A stretch of 64,000 bases of DNA from Pelodera strongyloides (taxonomy: Eukaryota > Nematoda > Chromadorea > Rhabditida > Rhabditidae). The position numbers were made by a program, and so were the translations under genes. This document shows, in pieces, positions 23,301 to 35,969 of this stretch. Numbering within the stretch: position 1 is the first letter of the stretch; each line of letters opens with the position of its first letter. The DNA is taken from the NCBI GenBank assembly GCA_036852015.1, contig JAANDG010000464.1, forward strand, positions 1-64,000, read 5' to 3'. The notes below the pieces were generated by a model that did no database searches, was not told where the DNA came from, and saw only the letters and a list, made by a program, of their open reading frames with translations.

Positions 23301-26300
23301 TTTTTTTTTGAAGTTAGTAGGTTAGTAGTTTTTGAAGACAGCGTATAGGGTATAGTATAGGTTAGTAGTTTTTGAAGAGGTTTTGAAGTTTTTTTTTAAG
23401 TTAGTAGGTTAGTAGTTTTAAGACAGCGTATAGGGGTATAGGATAGGTTAGTAGTTTTTTTTGAAGACGAACAAGGTTTAAATTCTTTTCCAGTCAAATG
23501 CATAGTTGCGGAACAGCCATCGAATTGTAGGCAAAGAATTAGAAGTTAAAGTTTATTTATTCCGTCCACTCATACTAACAATAAGTGAGTTTCATTAGAC
23601 TTGTTTATTGGAACTACCACTAACACCTAACCTAATGACCATAATCTTTCTAAAGGAAAATTACCTTTATGAAATTAGGTGTGAATTTTTTATTAAAATA
23701 AAGAAATTATCTTTCGATAAAACTAAAGACATTGAACACCTAGTGTTCACCAACTGTTTTAACCAACGAAGAATGATAAGTTGCAGAATTGACCCTCACA
23801 ATCAGTGTATAATGCATATTTAATTGTGTGAGTTACTTATTTATATCCCGTAAATGAACATTCAATTAGTTCGGCGTTAGGCCTGATATTTTCCAAATAT
23901 CTCTAAAAAGAGGAAAATTATTTTATCGTGAAAAAGTGCTCTGTTTTAGGTAGGTGTTTTTGGCTCTTCTCGTCATCATTACAATGAAGTACTTAGCTAA
24001 CTATCAGAAAATTTAGCGGCGACAAAAAGAGACCAATTCGGTTGTGGGCTACATCTACAAAAGGTGAAAAATTCATTATGTTAATACTTAACTATTTTAT
24101 GAAAATGACCAGTCGGTCTCTTCCGACTGCAGGAATCGGCCTTCGGCCGATTGTTACCCTACTACTTAAATTTCCTATGATACTATGATTCTTTACTTTT
24201 ATTTGCTAATTATTTATTTACATCCAACGGGGACCAAAAATTGCGGCGCTCCATTTGTCTGCTGGTTCACGTAAACTTTTGAAATGTGTTGCGAACTATG
24301 GAAGTATACATGAAGAGAATTGAGCAAGTGGACAATTTAAAGAAGGAAGTGTAATTTTTTGAAGCTGTAAGGTAGTACTCCTTTTGTGGCATACCAATAT
24401 ATAAATGCCTATTGTCAGTCTCACATAACAATGTAGATCAAAACACGACAAATACGTAACACGACAATCATTTTCATTCGCATAGTTCGCTTTCTATTCA
24501 CTGAACAGACATGTTTTTATTTAACTTCTACACCTGTTGACTGCTCAAATAGTAGCCTCCAAGTTTGATGAGTAGTGCGAAAAACTATACGTCTATCGTT
24601 ACGCCTTTTCTCCAGCCGCAATTTTGGCTCCCCGTTGAATAGAAATAAATAATTAGCAAATATAAGTAAAGAATCATAGTATCATAGGAAATTTAAGTAG
24701 TAGGGTAACAATCGGCCGAAGGCCGATTCCTGCAGTCGGAAGAGACCGACTGGTCATTTTCATAAAATAGTTAAGTATTAACATAATGAATTTTTCACTT
24801 TTTGTAGATGTAGCCCACAACCGAATTGGTCTCTTTTTGTCGCCGCTAAATTTTCTGATAGTTAGCTAAGTACTTCATTGTAATGATGACGAGAAGAGCC
24901 AAAAACACCTACCTAAAACAGAGCACTTTTTCACGATAAAATTTGTAATGCGTCATTGTTCTTTCTATTAAGTTTCTCATCCGAAGTGGCAAGTCTCGAT
25001 CTATTTTCTTTTTCGTAATTTTCACCGTGTATTTGACCCCTACACAAAGTTTAAATTAAATTTCTGACGCAATTGTGTATAACATCTAGACTTAGCCTTA
25101 TAAATAAGTATAAGTCTTGATGTTATACAATACACTGCTATACACTCAGAAATTTAATGTAAACTTTACCTTAAGTTCTAAGTCACATTAAATTTACTTT
25201 CTTTACCTGTACCGTTCTAGGCGAACATGAATCCACCTGTAGAAATGGACCGTAAACTGGCTGCGCTTCGCTCTTCACATCAACAGGCGGTGTCAAAGAA
25301 GGCGCCTACTCCTGCGACCGAGTCCGTAAAATCTAGTGTTGAGGTAGTTTTATCTATTTTTATTTATTTTTTATTCACAGATTCCTGAAGTCGTGAGCCT
25401 TGTTCACTTTGCAACTCCGCAAAGAAAACTGTCTTTTTGTCTATCTCCTATATAATCCACTTTGTCTTTGTGCCTATATAATCCACTATGTGTAAGTATA
25501 TCGAGTAGCTTTGTTTGGTTGTTTCCAATTTCTATCCCATACTTAAAATTAAAATTAAAAAATTTAAAATTTGTTTTACGCTTCAAGAGCGTGCACCTTT
25601 ATTCAAGGGTGAGAATACAGATTCAATGTTTGCTTGTGACATGTTCCGCAGAGGTCCTGAGCAGTAGGCGACGAGTTCCAGATGACAAATTGCTCGACGT
25701 CTTCGGGCTAGGGCCAGGAGGGATACTTAGTTTTGTTGTCTAATTTCTATCCGCCCATTATTTTAGCTCGCTTTCACGGATGATGAATTCATTGAACTGA
25801 TTCATGCGGTGAAAATGTGTGAGGCACACGATGAAATGAGAAAAAGGGGTCTGCCAATTTTTCCGAATGCGCAATACATTTTGGGCATTGTGTACAGGTA
25901 CTACTCCCTACTCCAGGTGAGTATTATAACTGAAAGTGAAAGTAATTTTTATTTATGGACATGTATTTGTGAGGAATAGGGAAAACAAGATGTACCACGT
26001 GTGTTTTTTATGTTAATATCTAAGAACACTGTGTATGATTAGGAAAATAGGCTATAAGTTTAAGTGTACCGTAACCGTAATACGTTGGATGTCTTTTGCT
26101 ACTATTATTATTTCACCAAAAAGAAAAGAAAAGAGCCTAGAGCCTTTATTTGGGGATGAGGATTGTGATATACAAAAGTAATCCATATGTGCAGAATGTG
26201 TTTAGTGTGAAAATAGTAGAATCCAACGTACTACGGTTTTGATAATAGGTTGTTAGTCACATGTAGCGGTAAGGCCTAAGCCACGCATAATCAAACGTAG

Positions 26301-29300
26301 TATATCCTAAGACCACTGGCACTGACATACGTAGCGTAACCTTTTACGCTCAAGTGTGTGATCCTTTGTTCAACAGTGGCTTGTTTTGCAGCAGAGGTCT
26401 TTGGCATAAGGCCACGAGTTCTAGATCTCGTAAACAAATCTGAAGAGTCTCATTCACAACCGTTCATTCATAACTTCATAACTGAAATTTTAGGAGCTTC
26501 ATGAGCTCGAGATGGAGGAAGCTAAGCACCTGCCTCCTAAACCCAAGGAGGTCCAGGCGATTGAAAGCTATCTTCGCATGGTCCCACTGAACGCAGTGAA
26601 TGAGCTCGCGTACTACTTAGTTCAACAGGTATGTCCATACTGTAAGGTGCATCGGAAGCCATGTTCACCACTCAATTCCCCGGGGAAACATTCCCTGGCC
26701 CCTGGCCCTGGGAGCGAAAACTGCTTTCGGACGCGAGAGTAGAGAAAAAGACCGTATTTTCTCTCTCCGGTAATTGAGTAGTGAATATTATTTCTGAGGG
26801 CTCTGGGTAACTGTTTGGTTTTTCTTTAAAAAAAACATGTACATTGTTTCTTATTAGTTTATTTGTGTTTGTTGTTATGTGGTTCTTTTGTTCTTAATAA
26901 TAATAATAATTATTATTATTACTATTATGATTACATTATTTATTATTAACAGGTGCAACTGGAAGAGCCGGCCCGGTTAGTGGTTGAGCATTTCGAGCAA
27001 TCTAAACGTGGAGCTCGTTCAACGGCTAAAGTTAACCCTCTGCTACCACTACCACTTGGCAATACTTTACGTGAGCCGCATTCGAACCTTGAACTTGAGC
27101 CTACGCAGTCACGGACTATGGGTCACAGGGGCTTTCAAGGAGACGTGGACGTTACCGGAGGTAGGCGTTTTGTAAATAATTCATTTATTTATGTTTCCCA
27201 CGCGCGCAACGCAGTGGCTTATTGGGATGGGAGCGCCCCTAGCCCTTTTTGGTTCTTCTATTCAATTGCTTATTTCCTTTTTCACGTCATGGTCTTGAAA
27301 CATTTGCTCTTTCAACTCTGTTCCAAGTAAGGATGACGAACTATATATGTTTGTCTTCTTTTTATATCTAAATGAAGTTGATTATGGGTCCAATATTCCG
27401 TATAGGGAACATTAAAGCGGAAAACCGGCCGGGTTTTGAATCACGTATTTATGCACAAAGTCGCTCGCGCTCGAATTTAGCTTGATTTTTGTATTCTAGT
27501 TCATTTTCATTTGCATAAGCTGCATAAGAAAGCTGGTGTAGTCGATGTGTTTCAAAAACCGGCTGGTATAGGTATCTCGCTTAATAAATGAAGTAATGAA
27601 GTAACCGAACTACTTTCTTAGACACGGGAGCTCCTCCACTTGTCACTGAGAGAAGTGTGGTGGAGAAATTGGTGGATTTGAATGAGGTAAACATGGATAG
27701 ATGTGGTCCCAGCACCGAGCAGACGCAGCAACCGTCTTCTGGAATGCGGCGGAATGCCTCACTACAGAGTCCCATGGAACAGCCGCCGTCGAGTTTTACA
27801 GTGCCGGTGTCGGTAAGTACTTAAATAGAGAGTAATTTATATCAATGTAGGAATATAGAACAGGTAAATAGTGTAAACGATAGATAAAGATGAAGTATAT
27901 TGGTGTTTGGTTGTATATCATTGCATTACCGTAATTCAGTTTGTTTCCATTCAATAAGTAAGGTAAGAGTAATTTTTACTTGACATGGACACTGTAGAGT
28001 GTAGGTGGCCTGTTGGTTAGGTGTGCAAGTATTTATTTGTTTTGTTTTGTAAATTTCTTACATTAGGCGAATTCCTTCGTAGTATAATGCTGGAGATTGG
28101 AGATATTTGGTTACTGGAAGCTGGTAACTTATTGAATATTAATTATTAAATTTGTTTGTTTAGACTGGAAAGCGTGTCACATATTCGGAGGATTTCCCAG
28201 TGCGCTATGAGGAAACGGAGGATTCACAGCCTGTGAAACCACTGATGAGGTTACCATCGGGAATTGCTAGGATGCTCATTCACGACAGGAGAAGGTAGGG
28301 AAGTTGTTAATACTAGGATTTGTTGGAAAACAATGAGCAAACAATAATGTGTCGTTGTGGTTGTGTGTGTGTGTGTGTATGTATGTGTGTCTGTGTGTGT
28401 GAGTGTGTGTGCGTGTGTGTGTATTGTGTATGTCTGTGTGTGTGTATGTGGGTGTGTGTTCAGCTAAACAACCGCAAAGTAATGTCGAGCCATAGAAAAT
28501 CTAAGCATTGTTTTGTTCGTATGTGTGTGTGTTGACCTATTTTGTCTCTTATTTACTTGTTATCTATTTTGTTTATTATCACAGTTTATTCAGTTTCTTT
28601 TATTTAGCTACACTCACTGCTGTAGCGGAAGCCCCAGTTTTATGAAAACAAAAAATGGGCCAGTTTATAATATCCGAACTTTCAGAGTATCACTCGACAG
28701 ATGCCTAACAGCTGTTGAATATGAGTTGGCATTGAAGCGCACTTGCGAGGAGTTGCAGAATCCTAAGGTGAGCCTGGTCTTTATAATTCCCTTCATGAGT
28801 GTGCTCAGTGCTCATGGGTATGCGTTTCCAACGTTTCCTCATGAGTATGTGCATGGTGGTTGGTAAGCGAACAGAGGCCATATTCACTACTCCGATTCCC
28901 TCGGGGAAATAGTCCCTGGGGACAGAAAATAGCATACTAATGTGAGAGACGCAGAGAAAAAGGCGGGGAATTACCCATGGGGAATTGAGTGGTGAATATG
29001 GCCTCAGAACTATGAATACTTCTTACTTCATCGTCTCCGTACAAAGTGCATGAAACCCTACAATGAATGCAACACAATGACTTATAGCAGACCATTGAAA
29101 GTCAAAGTAGTAAAAAAAAACTCATTTTTAGTGTTACAGTGAACACTAATCTAATCGCGTATATTAATTGTGCGTGGTGAATCTCTTTGTAAAAACTGAT
29201 ATTTATTGGAGGCCATGATTTGACTGTGATGTGATGAATGTAAGTAGTTGTACTTAAGTTTCGGGTTCATGTTTCCAATTTCTCGTTTTAGCCCGAGCTG

Positions 29301-32300
29301 CCTCAGCCTCCAACGAGTGCTCCCCTGCCCTCTAATTGGTCAGGGATGTCAGATGACCGTAAAGAGGCAATTACAAGGATTGGCTCACAGCAAAAGAGGA
29401 AATTATCCTATCAGGTAATTAGTTCGATAGTTCGATTGCAATTATCTGTTTTAGCAATTGCTTTATGTATTGCTTAATGCTTGCTACAGCAGTGTCTGAT
29501 TTGTTATATTAATCCAAATAATGGATCAATTTTCTCATTGGAAATATTTGTGTAATTATTTAATTATTTGATTACTGTATGTGTCTGTTCATTGTCACTG
29601 ATTGACTGATAGATGATTTCATACTCGTTTTGACACGGAATATTTATCATATCATATCCAGCCACTTTCATCTTGCGTTAGCTTGGCTCTATAGCTTTCT
29701 TGAATGAACTTGAATTGAACTGAATAATTTATTAGACCACTTATTATTTTTATTATTTCAGCCGGAACCAGCAAGTCTGGTAGATAAGTTCGAGAAAGTT
29801 GGTGAACGCATGGCGGATACGAACTTGTCACACTGGGCTTTTCAATGGGATATCTCCGATTGGGTTGCTGATTACGAGATTAAGGAGGTATGATTTACTT
29901 GTTCTCTCTCTCTCCCTCTCTCTCTCTCTCTGCCTTTCGTGAGTGATTCATGATGTATCGTGAGTTGTGTTACTACATAATTTCCGCGTTTTTCCGTTTT
30001 TTTTTGCAGAATCGCTCGAATGGAGTGCACCTTACGTGTTGTTGGTTTTATGGCTTGGTGGTGAAACATTCCGTTGTGGAAACGTGTTATTAATAATTAA
30101 CGGCTTATTGGTTTATGGGGTTTCCAGTATGCCAAAACCGTGCATTTTCCTTCCAAGTATCAATTGCAAAATAGTGTGCCAATTTACCGTAAGTTTGCGT
30201 AATTTTGACTCATCCGCACTAGAAAATCCGCCATCAAAGCTATTTTTTGTTGAACAAATGGTCCCGTGGCGATCGGTCGCAAAAACTACCTGTAGCTGTT
30301 TTCTCGTGTAGTGTTTTCTAATTGAGGATCAGTTGATTATCGTTGGCCATACTTGGGAACCACATAATTATCAACAGGATTCTACAACGTGTGTTTCGTG
30401 ACCACGTTTTATAATTGAGGAACAGTTGATTATCGTTGGTGCAGGTAGACATGTATTTAAATGAGCAAAATCTCCCTATTGTAGTACCTTTTTGGGGAAT
30501 TAGAGCGACTTCTGTTTTGAACGTAGATACGTAAGCCTTTTAAAGCGCAGCATGCAACACTGTGTTGATGATTCTTTTAAAGCGAAATACCAGCCGGTTT
30601 CTGAAAATTCCTAGGTATACGTTATACCTAACATATTCTAATTTATGTTAATTTGCATAAGGTGCATAAGAAAGTGGTGTACTCGATGCGTTTCACAAAC
30701 AGGCCGGTATTTCGCTTTAAACAAAACACGATGCAAATGCGAACGTAATAATTGCAGCTCGTCGCAATTAGTCAAATAATGTTGCAATTGCAGGTCATCC
30801 TACAAAACTTCGGCTCATTTCTCAATGAGGACGAGTCTCCGATGGCCGTTCCGTCGTCGAATAGAGGAGGGATCATGGAAACACCGGAGAGCAACACTCT
30901 GGGGAATATAGTTCGTTTCTTATTGTATACTTTACCTGCTCTTATTTTCAATGATTGAAGGCGAATGATTGACCAGTATTCGCAAGTAAGATGCGTAAGA
31001 TCAGTATGCGGTTAGTGTAACTGTACGATTGTCATTATTCAAGACATGCACTGTTCTACTGTATTATTGTCATGTTATTGTACTGTAGTATTTATTGATT
31101 GTGCGCTCACGTTTATCTGTTGGTTGAGTTGAATATAAGTATTGGTGTCACGTGTCAAAGAGTGCTGTAAATGATGTCTAGGTGTAGCTGTAGCTGGCTT
31201 GTATGGTTTTGTCCTCTTGTAGTATACGCAAAGAATCTTTCTGATGTACCGATTCTGTATGTAGAATACAAGTCATTCAAAAACACAGAACGTGAACGAT
31301 AGAACAAGACGGAGCACATAGATACGTCATCATAATTACTTCATTTACCCTTTCTTTGTTGCAGCACACTCCGCCATGGTCCGGAAGTGACTCGTTTCCG
31401 AATTGTGGTCTGAGTCCAGGTCCTCCGGCAACGGCCTACCATTCACTACCAATGAGGAATAGTGAGATACGCATTGAGAAGTTGGACAGGTTGCACAATG
31501 GAAGTATTCAGGTGAGGGATTGAACTTTTGATAGTCATTGCTGCCTTGTTAGCGTAACTCCATCCGTAACTTGGTCTTGGCTTGCGACCAAAGTCTAGTT
31601 TAGGTCTATTTTTATTTTACACCATTTTTGTACTGTAGTGAATTCTGAATTCTGACCGTCTCTTGTGTTCATGTGTATCGTTATGGCATGGCGTCTTACT
31701 TACTGTATTTGGTTGTTGTGGAGTGTATCTTGTGTAACACCTTGCCTAATATATCGATGTAACGACATAGTAATTGCCCTTTTGTAGTGGTTTCCCTTTG
31801 CATCATAAATTATAGTGTTTCTCATTCAGGAACTGAAATCAATGTCTTCTGGCCGTGTGGAAAGGCTGGCCGACAAGCTGCACCAGATCAGACCTCTCCA
31901 TTTGGTATTCAGGGATTATGCCTTCCCGTCGTTGTTGAATAGACCGATTCTTGTTGTATTCTACTTGATTTACTTGTGAGTTTTCTTGTTTTGCTTGGTT
32001 TCTGCTCGGCCTCGTTTTCGGAGTTTCTTGTTAGGTTTCGGATGCGCCTATCTTTGTCTTGTAGTTGAGGCGCTGAGATTGAGGTGAATCTTGTGAATTA
32101 ATGTATGTATGCAAAGTAAGTAAATTGTGTGGTAGTGTGCGGAGGATCTTAAAGCTGTATGTGATATGGAAAACCTTTTTTGGTAACTGGTTAATTTCAG
32201 AGTGCGTAAGAATGTGAAGAGCGTGGTGCTGGAAGACTTGAAGTCTGCTTTTCCTGTGGCCCTATCATCAGTACTACCTCTTGGAGGTCTACAGTCGGTC

Positions 32301-35300
32301 GTTGTAAGAGAGGCGGTGAGTTACTATTAGTAATAATTTCTCATTGAACATTTGTTAGCAATTGTCTCTGTTTGTCTGTGTAAATCTGGATATCTGTAAC
32401 TCTGCCTCCTCACCTCATGCTGCTTTTGATTATGCCTTTCGCTCTCAACCCAGCGTGGTTCTATATTAACTTAGTTTCTCTGAGCTTAGGGATTCTAGAG
32501 TAAAGCAGGGAGTGGAATAGGAAAAAGTAGGAGGAGGGTATATATATATATATCGAAATCTTATGTTTCGACAATTGATGCGATTTTCTGGCTGGTCGGC
32601 TGATTAAAAAAAACGAAACATCACTAATTTATTCCAATTTCCAGGAGCGCCGCTCGGGGATCACGGTCGACGAACGTTTGTTACTCAATTGGTTGCGAGT
32701 TCCTAGTGAACATAGGAAGAAGACGAGATTCGAGTTCTATCGTTGCCAACATCTGACACCGGAGGGCTTACTCAGGTTTATAAAGGTTGGAGGTTTTACT
32801 ATGGTTCAGGCTATTCTAACTAAGCTACTGGGTGTATTGTGTGCACTGGTTATTACTTTTTTATTCCCTCACTTAGCTTTATAAAGGTTATTACGTGTTT
32901 TGTCTGTGTAGATAGAGATATCAGATCGGTGAAACATGAGCAGTTTCCAGATATTGGCATGCTAACGTAGTGCGAGAAACTAACGTGGGAAAACTCGGCA
33001 CGCGGCGCACCTCCTCCAGGCTGCGCGGTTGTGCGCCATAGGTGTTCAGTTCCAATTGGCGCACGATTTCTCATTGAAATCTAATTAATTTCCCGTCGTT
33101 CAGGCTTGGCAGCGTACCAGCAAAGTGTGTGAATTTGAGTGTATTAAAATTGACGAGGACACGATGCACTATGGAGAGTTTGTCATGGAATATGAGCGAT
33201 CGGTTGGTGTTTTCTTTTATGAATTACGTACGTGGTGCAGCATTTAAGTAAGTGTCTGATAGAACAAGCGCCATAACTCAGTAAAAGAATGAAACAAAAA
33301 CATTATAGCATAGGCAGAGTGGTCAGGAAGAAAATAAGGTCCTGATTCTCATTCAATTTTAGAATAGTTTAGTTAGCTTCAAAGCAACTTTTATTACCCA
33401 CAAAGTAATAAAGAAGGCACTTGCCACGCCTCACTCTGTAACTGATACTGATTTTTGTTGGTTATGTTTCTCATTTTTGGTTCTAGTTTGAAGAGAAGAA
33501 TATCGGGGAACATTTAGATTCATCTCACCGGAATTTGGTATTGCATAAATAATAAACAACCTTTTCAGCAATCCAACTTTGCATTTGTGAATGTGTTCGA
33601 AACGCGCACAGTTACCGATATGAAGGAACGAAAGATCACATTTACGCACTCGAATGGAGTGGCACGCATCGATTATCATGCGGAGAATAAGTATGTTTTT
33701 TTTGTTGAAATATGGATTTATGGTTGTGCGAGAATAAGCTACCAGTACCAGAATAAGATCAGCGGGTAGCCTGCCATACAAAATGTGTACCTATCTCTGA
33801 TCAGGCAGTTGGGGAAGGCTTTTTACTGCTCTGGTAGATAGACAATAGACATAAAAAGTATCTAATCTAATTTGCATTTGTATCTAATCTAATTTGCATT
33901 ACAGAATGCTGATCTTCAAATGTGTGGTGCCAAAAGCAGAGGATACGTCTTCCCGGTTAGCATTTCTGAAGCTTAAGAGAAAGGCGGACAGGGAAACACT
34001 GGCGTTAGCGAGCACAGCGCCCGTTTGGGAACGGTGGGATAATTATAATTGCTTTCCCTTTCCCTATATGACGATGACTATGATGTAACTGGCTTATGAT
34101 TGTCGCTTCTGTGGCCGCATTGCTCAATTGCTGCAGAAATAGCATGTGCAGCTAGATTCCATTATATCAACTGACAACCGTGTACGTGTACTGGAGGGGA
34201 TGCGTTTGTCTTATGTAGATGTAGCGACGTTTAGGTTTACGTCTCAAGGAGGTACGAGAACGAGTGCATGGTTCATCGTGAAGTAAGTATGTACCTGTTT
34301 ATTATTTCAGAAAACTTTCCACCGCGACACCATCGTCAAGGAGGCAAAGTGCTGATATATTGGAAACTATTGGGGACGCGGATTCGTACAATGCGGATAG
34401 TACGCCTCCGGTGGAGGCCACTCGAGGATTCTTCGACTGTTCCATGCCATATTCCAAGTTGAAGGTTGGAGATTTTATTTCAGAGTTCGATGCTTTGATG
34501 AGTGTTGAGCGCTCGCGCCGCTTTTTCCTCAGGGGTTAGGTTAGGGTTAGATTGGTAGTGAGTAGATGGATTAGGTTAACCCCTTGAATTGATAATGCTG
34601 TATACTCGTATAACTTTGTTGTGTATTTAGTCTTTGTTTGTCGTTTTAAGTTTTAAGCGACCTTCAGTTGCTGTTGCGCATGGTTTAGCTTGGAACGTTA
34701 TCTGTTTTTTTTTTATATTTGTCCTTCCTGACATCCTGACTATAACTATAAGACTAACTCTAACTCTTTCTCCTCCTTTCAGCCATGCGACTGGGACACT
34801 CGGCAGAATGACGTGAACATCTCTGCCCTAACAGCGCATAACATTAACAAGGAGTATGCGGAGTTTAAGTGAGTTTAAGTTATTAATTTGTTTTCAGTTT
34901 TTCATGTTCATGACTTTCGTGTTTTTTTTGTACAGGGATAGACTGATATTCCGCTGACTGTTTGCCAGTTGATCTATACAGCGTTTGTTCTTATGTGTAA
35001 ATGATTAGTTTATAAAATAGAATTGGTTTTGGTTATTTGGCTGGAACATTAGGTACAGTAGGAAAACGGAGAATTTTTTTTTATGTAGTAGTGAAGTGTG
35101 GATAAATCGTCATGTTTCATGAAATGCACAAATTTGATACTACCCCCCGTGTTGTGTTCTTTGTCTTTTTTGCGCCGTTTTTTTCTAAATTGTCTGAATT
35201 AATGTCAAAACGATGAATTGATGAATACACATTATAAGCACGTTCACTCTTCAGGCTCTTACGAAAAGGGATCCAAACGTTGGATGATAAGGAGGTACTT

Positions 35301-35354
35301 GATAGTGTTCTGCGAGTTCAACTGAAGAACACGAACCTTGCAATCGGAAAATAG
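19415..35354 (+). CDS. Large hypothetical protein, possible F-box-associated-like C-terminus
   Basis: 24 exons, each keeping phase, give about 1,007 aa: 19467-19669 (ATG 19467), 19901-19996, 20426-20507, 20828-20923, 25221-25343, 25767-25916, 26494-26628, 26953-27160, 27622-27812, 28164-28294, 28686-28767, 29292-29414, 29762-29887, 30794-30910, 31365-31511, 31830-31975, 32201-32315, 32645-32785, 33104-33202, 33569-33690, 33905-33955, 34311-34464, 34783-34868, 35255-35354 (TAG). The TTTTCAG at 19408-19414, 52 bases before the ATG, could be a trans-splice site. The N-terminus is basic and Ser/Thr/Pro-rich; residues from FTDDEFIELI onward look helical; the middle is low complexity. The part near HLTPEGLLRFIKAW resembles the conserved piece of nematode F-box-associated domains, but no F-box is visible. 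Weak points: the donor after 30910 (GTTCGT), where a stop at 30956-30958 could instead end a first gene; and alternative ends at 34088 and about 34961. Function unknown. Confidence 0.7.
19670..19900. other. Short intron, nothing notable
   Basis: GTAAGC to TTTCAG intron of the large gene; no repeat recognised. Confidence 0.6.
20321..20366. repeat. TA microsatellite
   Basis: About 45 bp of TA dinucleotides in intron 2 of the large gene. Confidence 0.95.
22015..22189. mobile_element. Near-perfect palindromic MITE, TTAAAGCGAAAT family
   Basis: 175 bp that fold on themselves almost completely: CTTTAAAGCGAAATGCCAGC at the left and its complement at the right, with arms that match essentially to the centre (GATAGCCGTGGACGATC). 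TTAA at each edge. The most intact copy of this family in the window. Confidence 0.93.
22260..22350 (+). repeat. tRNA-like fragment
   Basis: TAGTACATTGGCAAAGCGTTTGGC followed by GGTCGTGCGTTCGGTTTC resembles tRNA A and B boxes in order. The minus-strand frame gives GRNRTHDLSLCSQT, a peptide pattern often seen when tRNA-derived SINEs are translated by mistake. Confidence 0.5.
22597..22675 (+). repeat. tRNA-like fragment
   Basis: GGCGCAACTGGTAGAGCA looks like a D arm and is followed by GATAGTTCGTTCGGGCTC like a T arm, but the anticodon arm and acceptor stem are not convincing. Relic or SINE head. Confidence 0.42.
22685..23070. mobile_element. Inverted-repeat element made of CCGTCCCATGG words
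   Basis: Ends ATTACCGTCTCATGGAAAT and ATTTCCATGGGACGGTAAT are inverted. Inside, about a dozen copies of CCGTCCCAT or its complement, often followed by a short variable word, occur in both directions. No protein. The ends themselves use the same word. Confidence 0.85.
23268..23470. repeat. Irregular tandem repeat
   Basis: Repeated phrase around GGTATAGTATAGGTTAGTAG then TTTTTGAAG, with T runs of different length and an ACAGCGTATAGGG linker. About three long units. Confidence 0.85.
23920..24942. mobile_element. 1-kb element with 328-bp terminal inverted repeats
   Basis: Left arm 23920-24247 and right arm 24615-24942 are nearly identical inverted copies, starting ATTTTATCGTGAAAAAGTGC. The 367-bp centre has no open frame. 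Each arm contains the palindrome AATCGGCCTTCGGCCGATT, whose core also occurs at about 41818-41836. This looks like a non-autonomous DNA transposon of the long-TIR type. Arms differ by only a few bases, so insertion was recent. Confidence 0.92.
25573..25730 (+). repeat. GCTTCAAGAGCG family, copy 2
   Basis: In the intron before the exon at 25767. Starts TTTTACGCTTCAAGAGCGTG and ends GGGCTAGGGCCAGGAGGGAT. A short partial match (GCAGAGGTCTTTGGCATAAG, then CACGAGTTCTAGAT) is also seen at about 26390-26425. Confidence 0.8.
26655..26795. mobile_element. Short inverted-repeat element (TTCAC family), copy 2
   Basis: Ends GTTCACCACTCAATTCCC and TAATTGAGTAGTGAATA are inverted; the interior has CCCTGGCCCCTGGCCCTGGG. 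In an intron of the large gene. Confidence 0.7.
27411..27588. mobile_element. TTAAAGCG MITE family, copy 4
   Basis: Starts TTAAAGCGGAAAACCGGCC, ends with TTTCAAAAACCGGCTGGTAT then CTCGCTTAA; its right end is about 30 bases before the exon acceptor at 27621. Confidence 0.8.
28356..28465. repeat. TG microsatellite
   Basis: GTGT repeat with AT and CT interruptions in an intron of the large gene. Confidence 0.95.
28875..29006. mobile_element. Short inverted-repeat element (ATTCAC family), copy 3
   Basis: AGGCCATATTCACTACTCC at the left and GAGTGGTGAATATGGCCTC at the right. Interior contains TCGGGGAAATAGTCCCTGGGG. Same design as the elements at 5371 and 26655. Confidence 0.82.
29888..30793 (+). 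other. Intron with local duplication and a MITE
   Basis: Contains a TC run (29902-29931), two copies of a roughly 30-base phrase around CAGTTGATTATCGTTGG (near 30311-30345 and 30408-30442) and the MITE at 30571. The frame open across 29967-30311 is not supported by splice phase. Confidence 0.55.
30571..30720. mobile_element. TTAAAGCGAAATACC MITE family, copy 5
   Basis: Left end TTTTAAAGCGAAATACCAGC, right end GGCCGGTATTTCGCTTTAAA; clear inverted ends with TTAA on both sides. Confidence 0.88.
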
Positions 35355-35563
35355 GACATCGCATGGAAATTGGGGTTTTACACGGAAAAGTTGGTCCCTC
35401 GTAGGTACTGTACTTCTTTTTTTATCTATGTTCTCATGTTGAGGAAAAAGTCATTAACAATTCCACTCTTTCGATTTTAGGCAGAAATTGAATAACTTCG
35501 TTTTTATTCCATAATTCTATGTACAGTATTGTGTCCGACAAAATTCTATTGTTTATGTTTATA

Positions 35564-35730
35564 TTAAAGCGGTAAGGTATGTGATTTTTGAAACGTATTC
35601 TTTGTAACTGCCGTCCATTGTAGTATCTGCAAATTTTCTGTGCTCGTCTTATCGGAAATTACGTGTAATACATCGGAAAGCACTTGGAACTTATACGTTT
35701 CGCAGACCATGTACAATACCGCTTTAAAGA
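35564..35730. mobile_element. TTAAAGCGGTA MITE family, copy 1
   Basis: ATTAAAGCGGTAAGGTATG at the left against ACAATACCGCTTTAAAG at the right; GAAACGTA-type words next to each end are also inverted. Shares the first nine bases with the TTAAAGCGAAAT family but differs after that. Confidence 0.82.
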
Positions 35731-35969
35731 CTTGAGGTGTACTGACAAAGCCAGAGGTCTATGTTTTTGTTGGTTTTTCAGAGATTTATGCTTCTATGTA
35801 CATACTGTTCAGCTTCATTCTTTGTTTGTTTGCAGTGTATTATATTTTCATTGTCCTAACTGAATATGTATATGTACATCATCTCTTTACTTTGTTATTG
35901 TTGCGAGACTTTTTGACCGTTTTGTTGTTTTCTCGACGAATGCTCACGAATTACTAGCATTATTTGTGT

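Larger units (their letters stand above)
20924..25220 (+). other. 4.3-kb intron packed with transposon-like elements
   Basis: Largest intron of the gene. In order: AT-rich sequence, a perfect palindromic MITE (22015-22189), tRNA-like fragments (about 22260-22350 and 22597-22675), a CCGTCCCATGG-rich inverted repeat (22685-23070), a TAGGTTAGTAGTTTTTGAAG tandem repeat (23268-23470) and a 1-kb long-TIR element (23920-24942). No exon could be supported inside. Confidence 0.65.
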
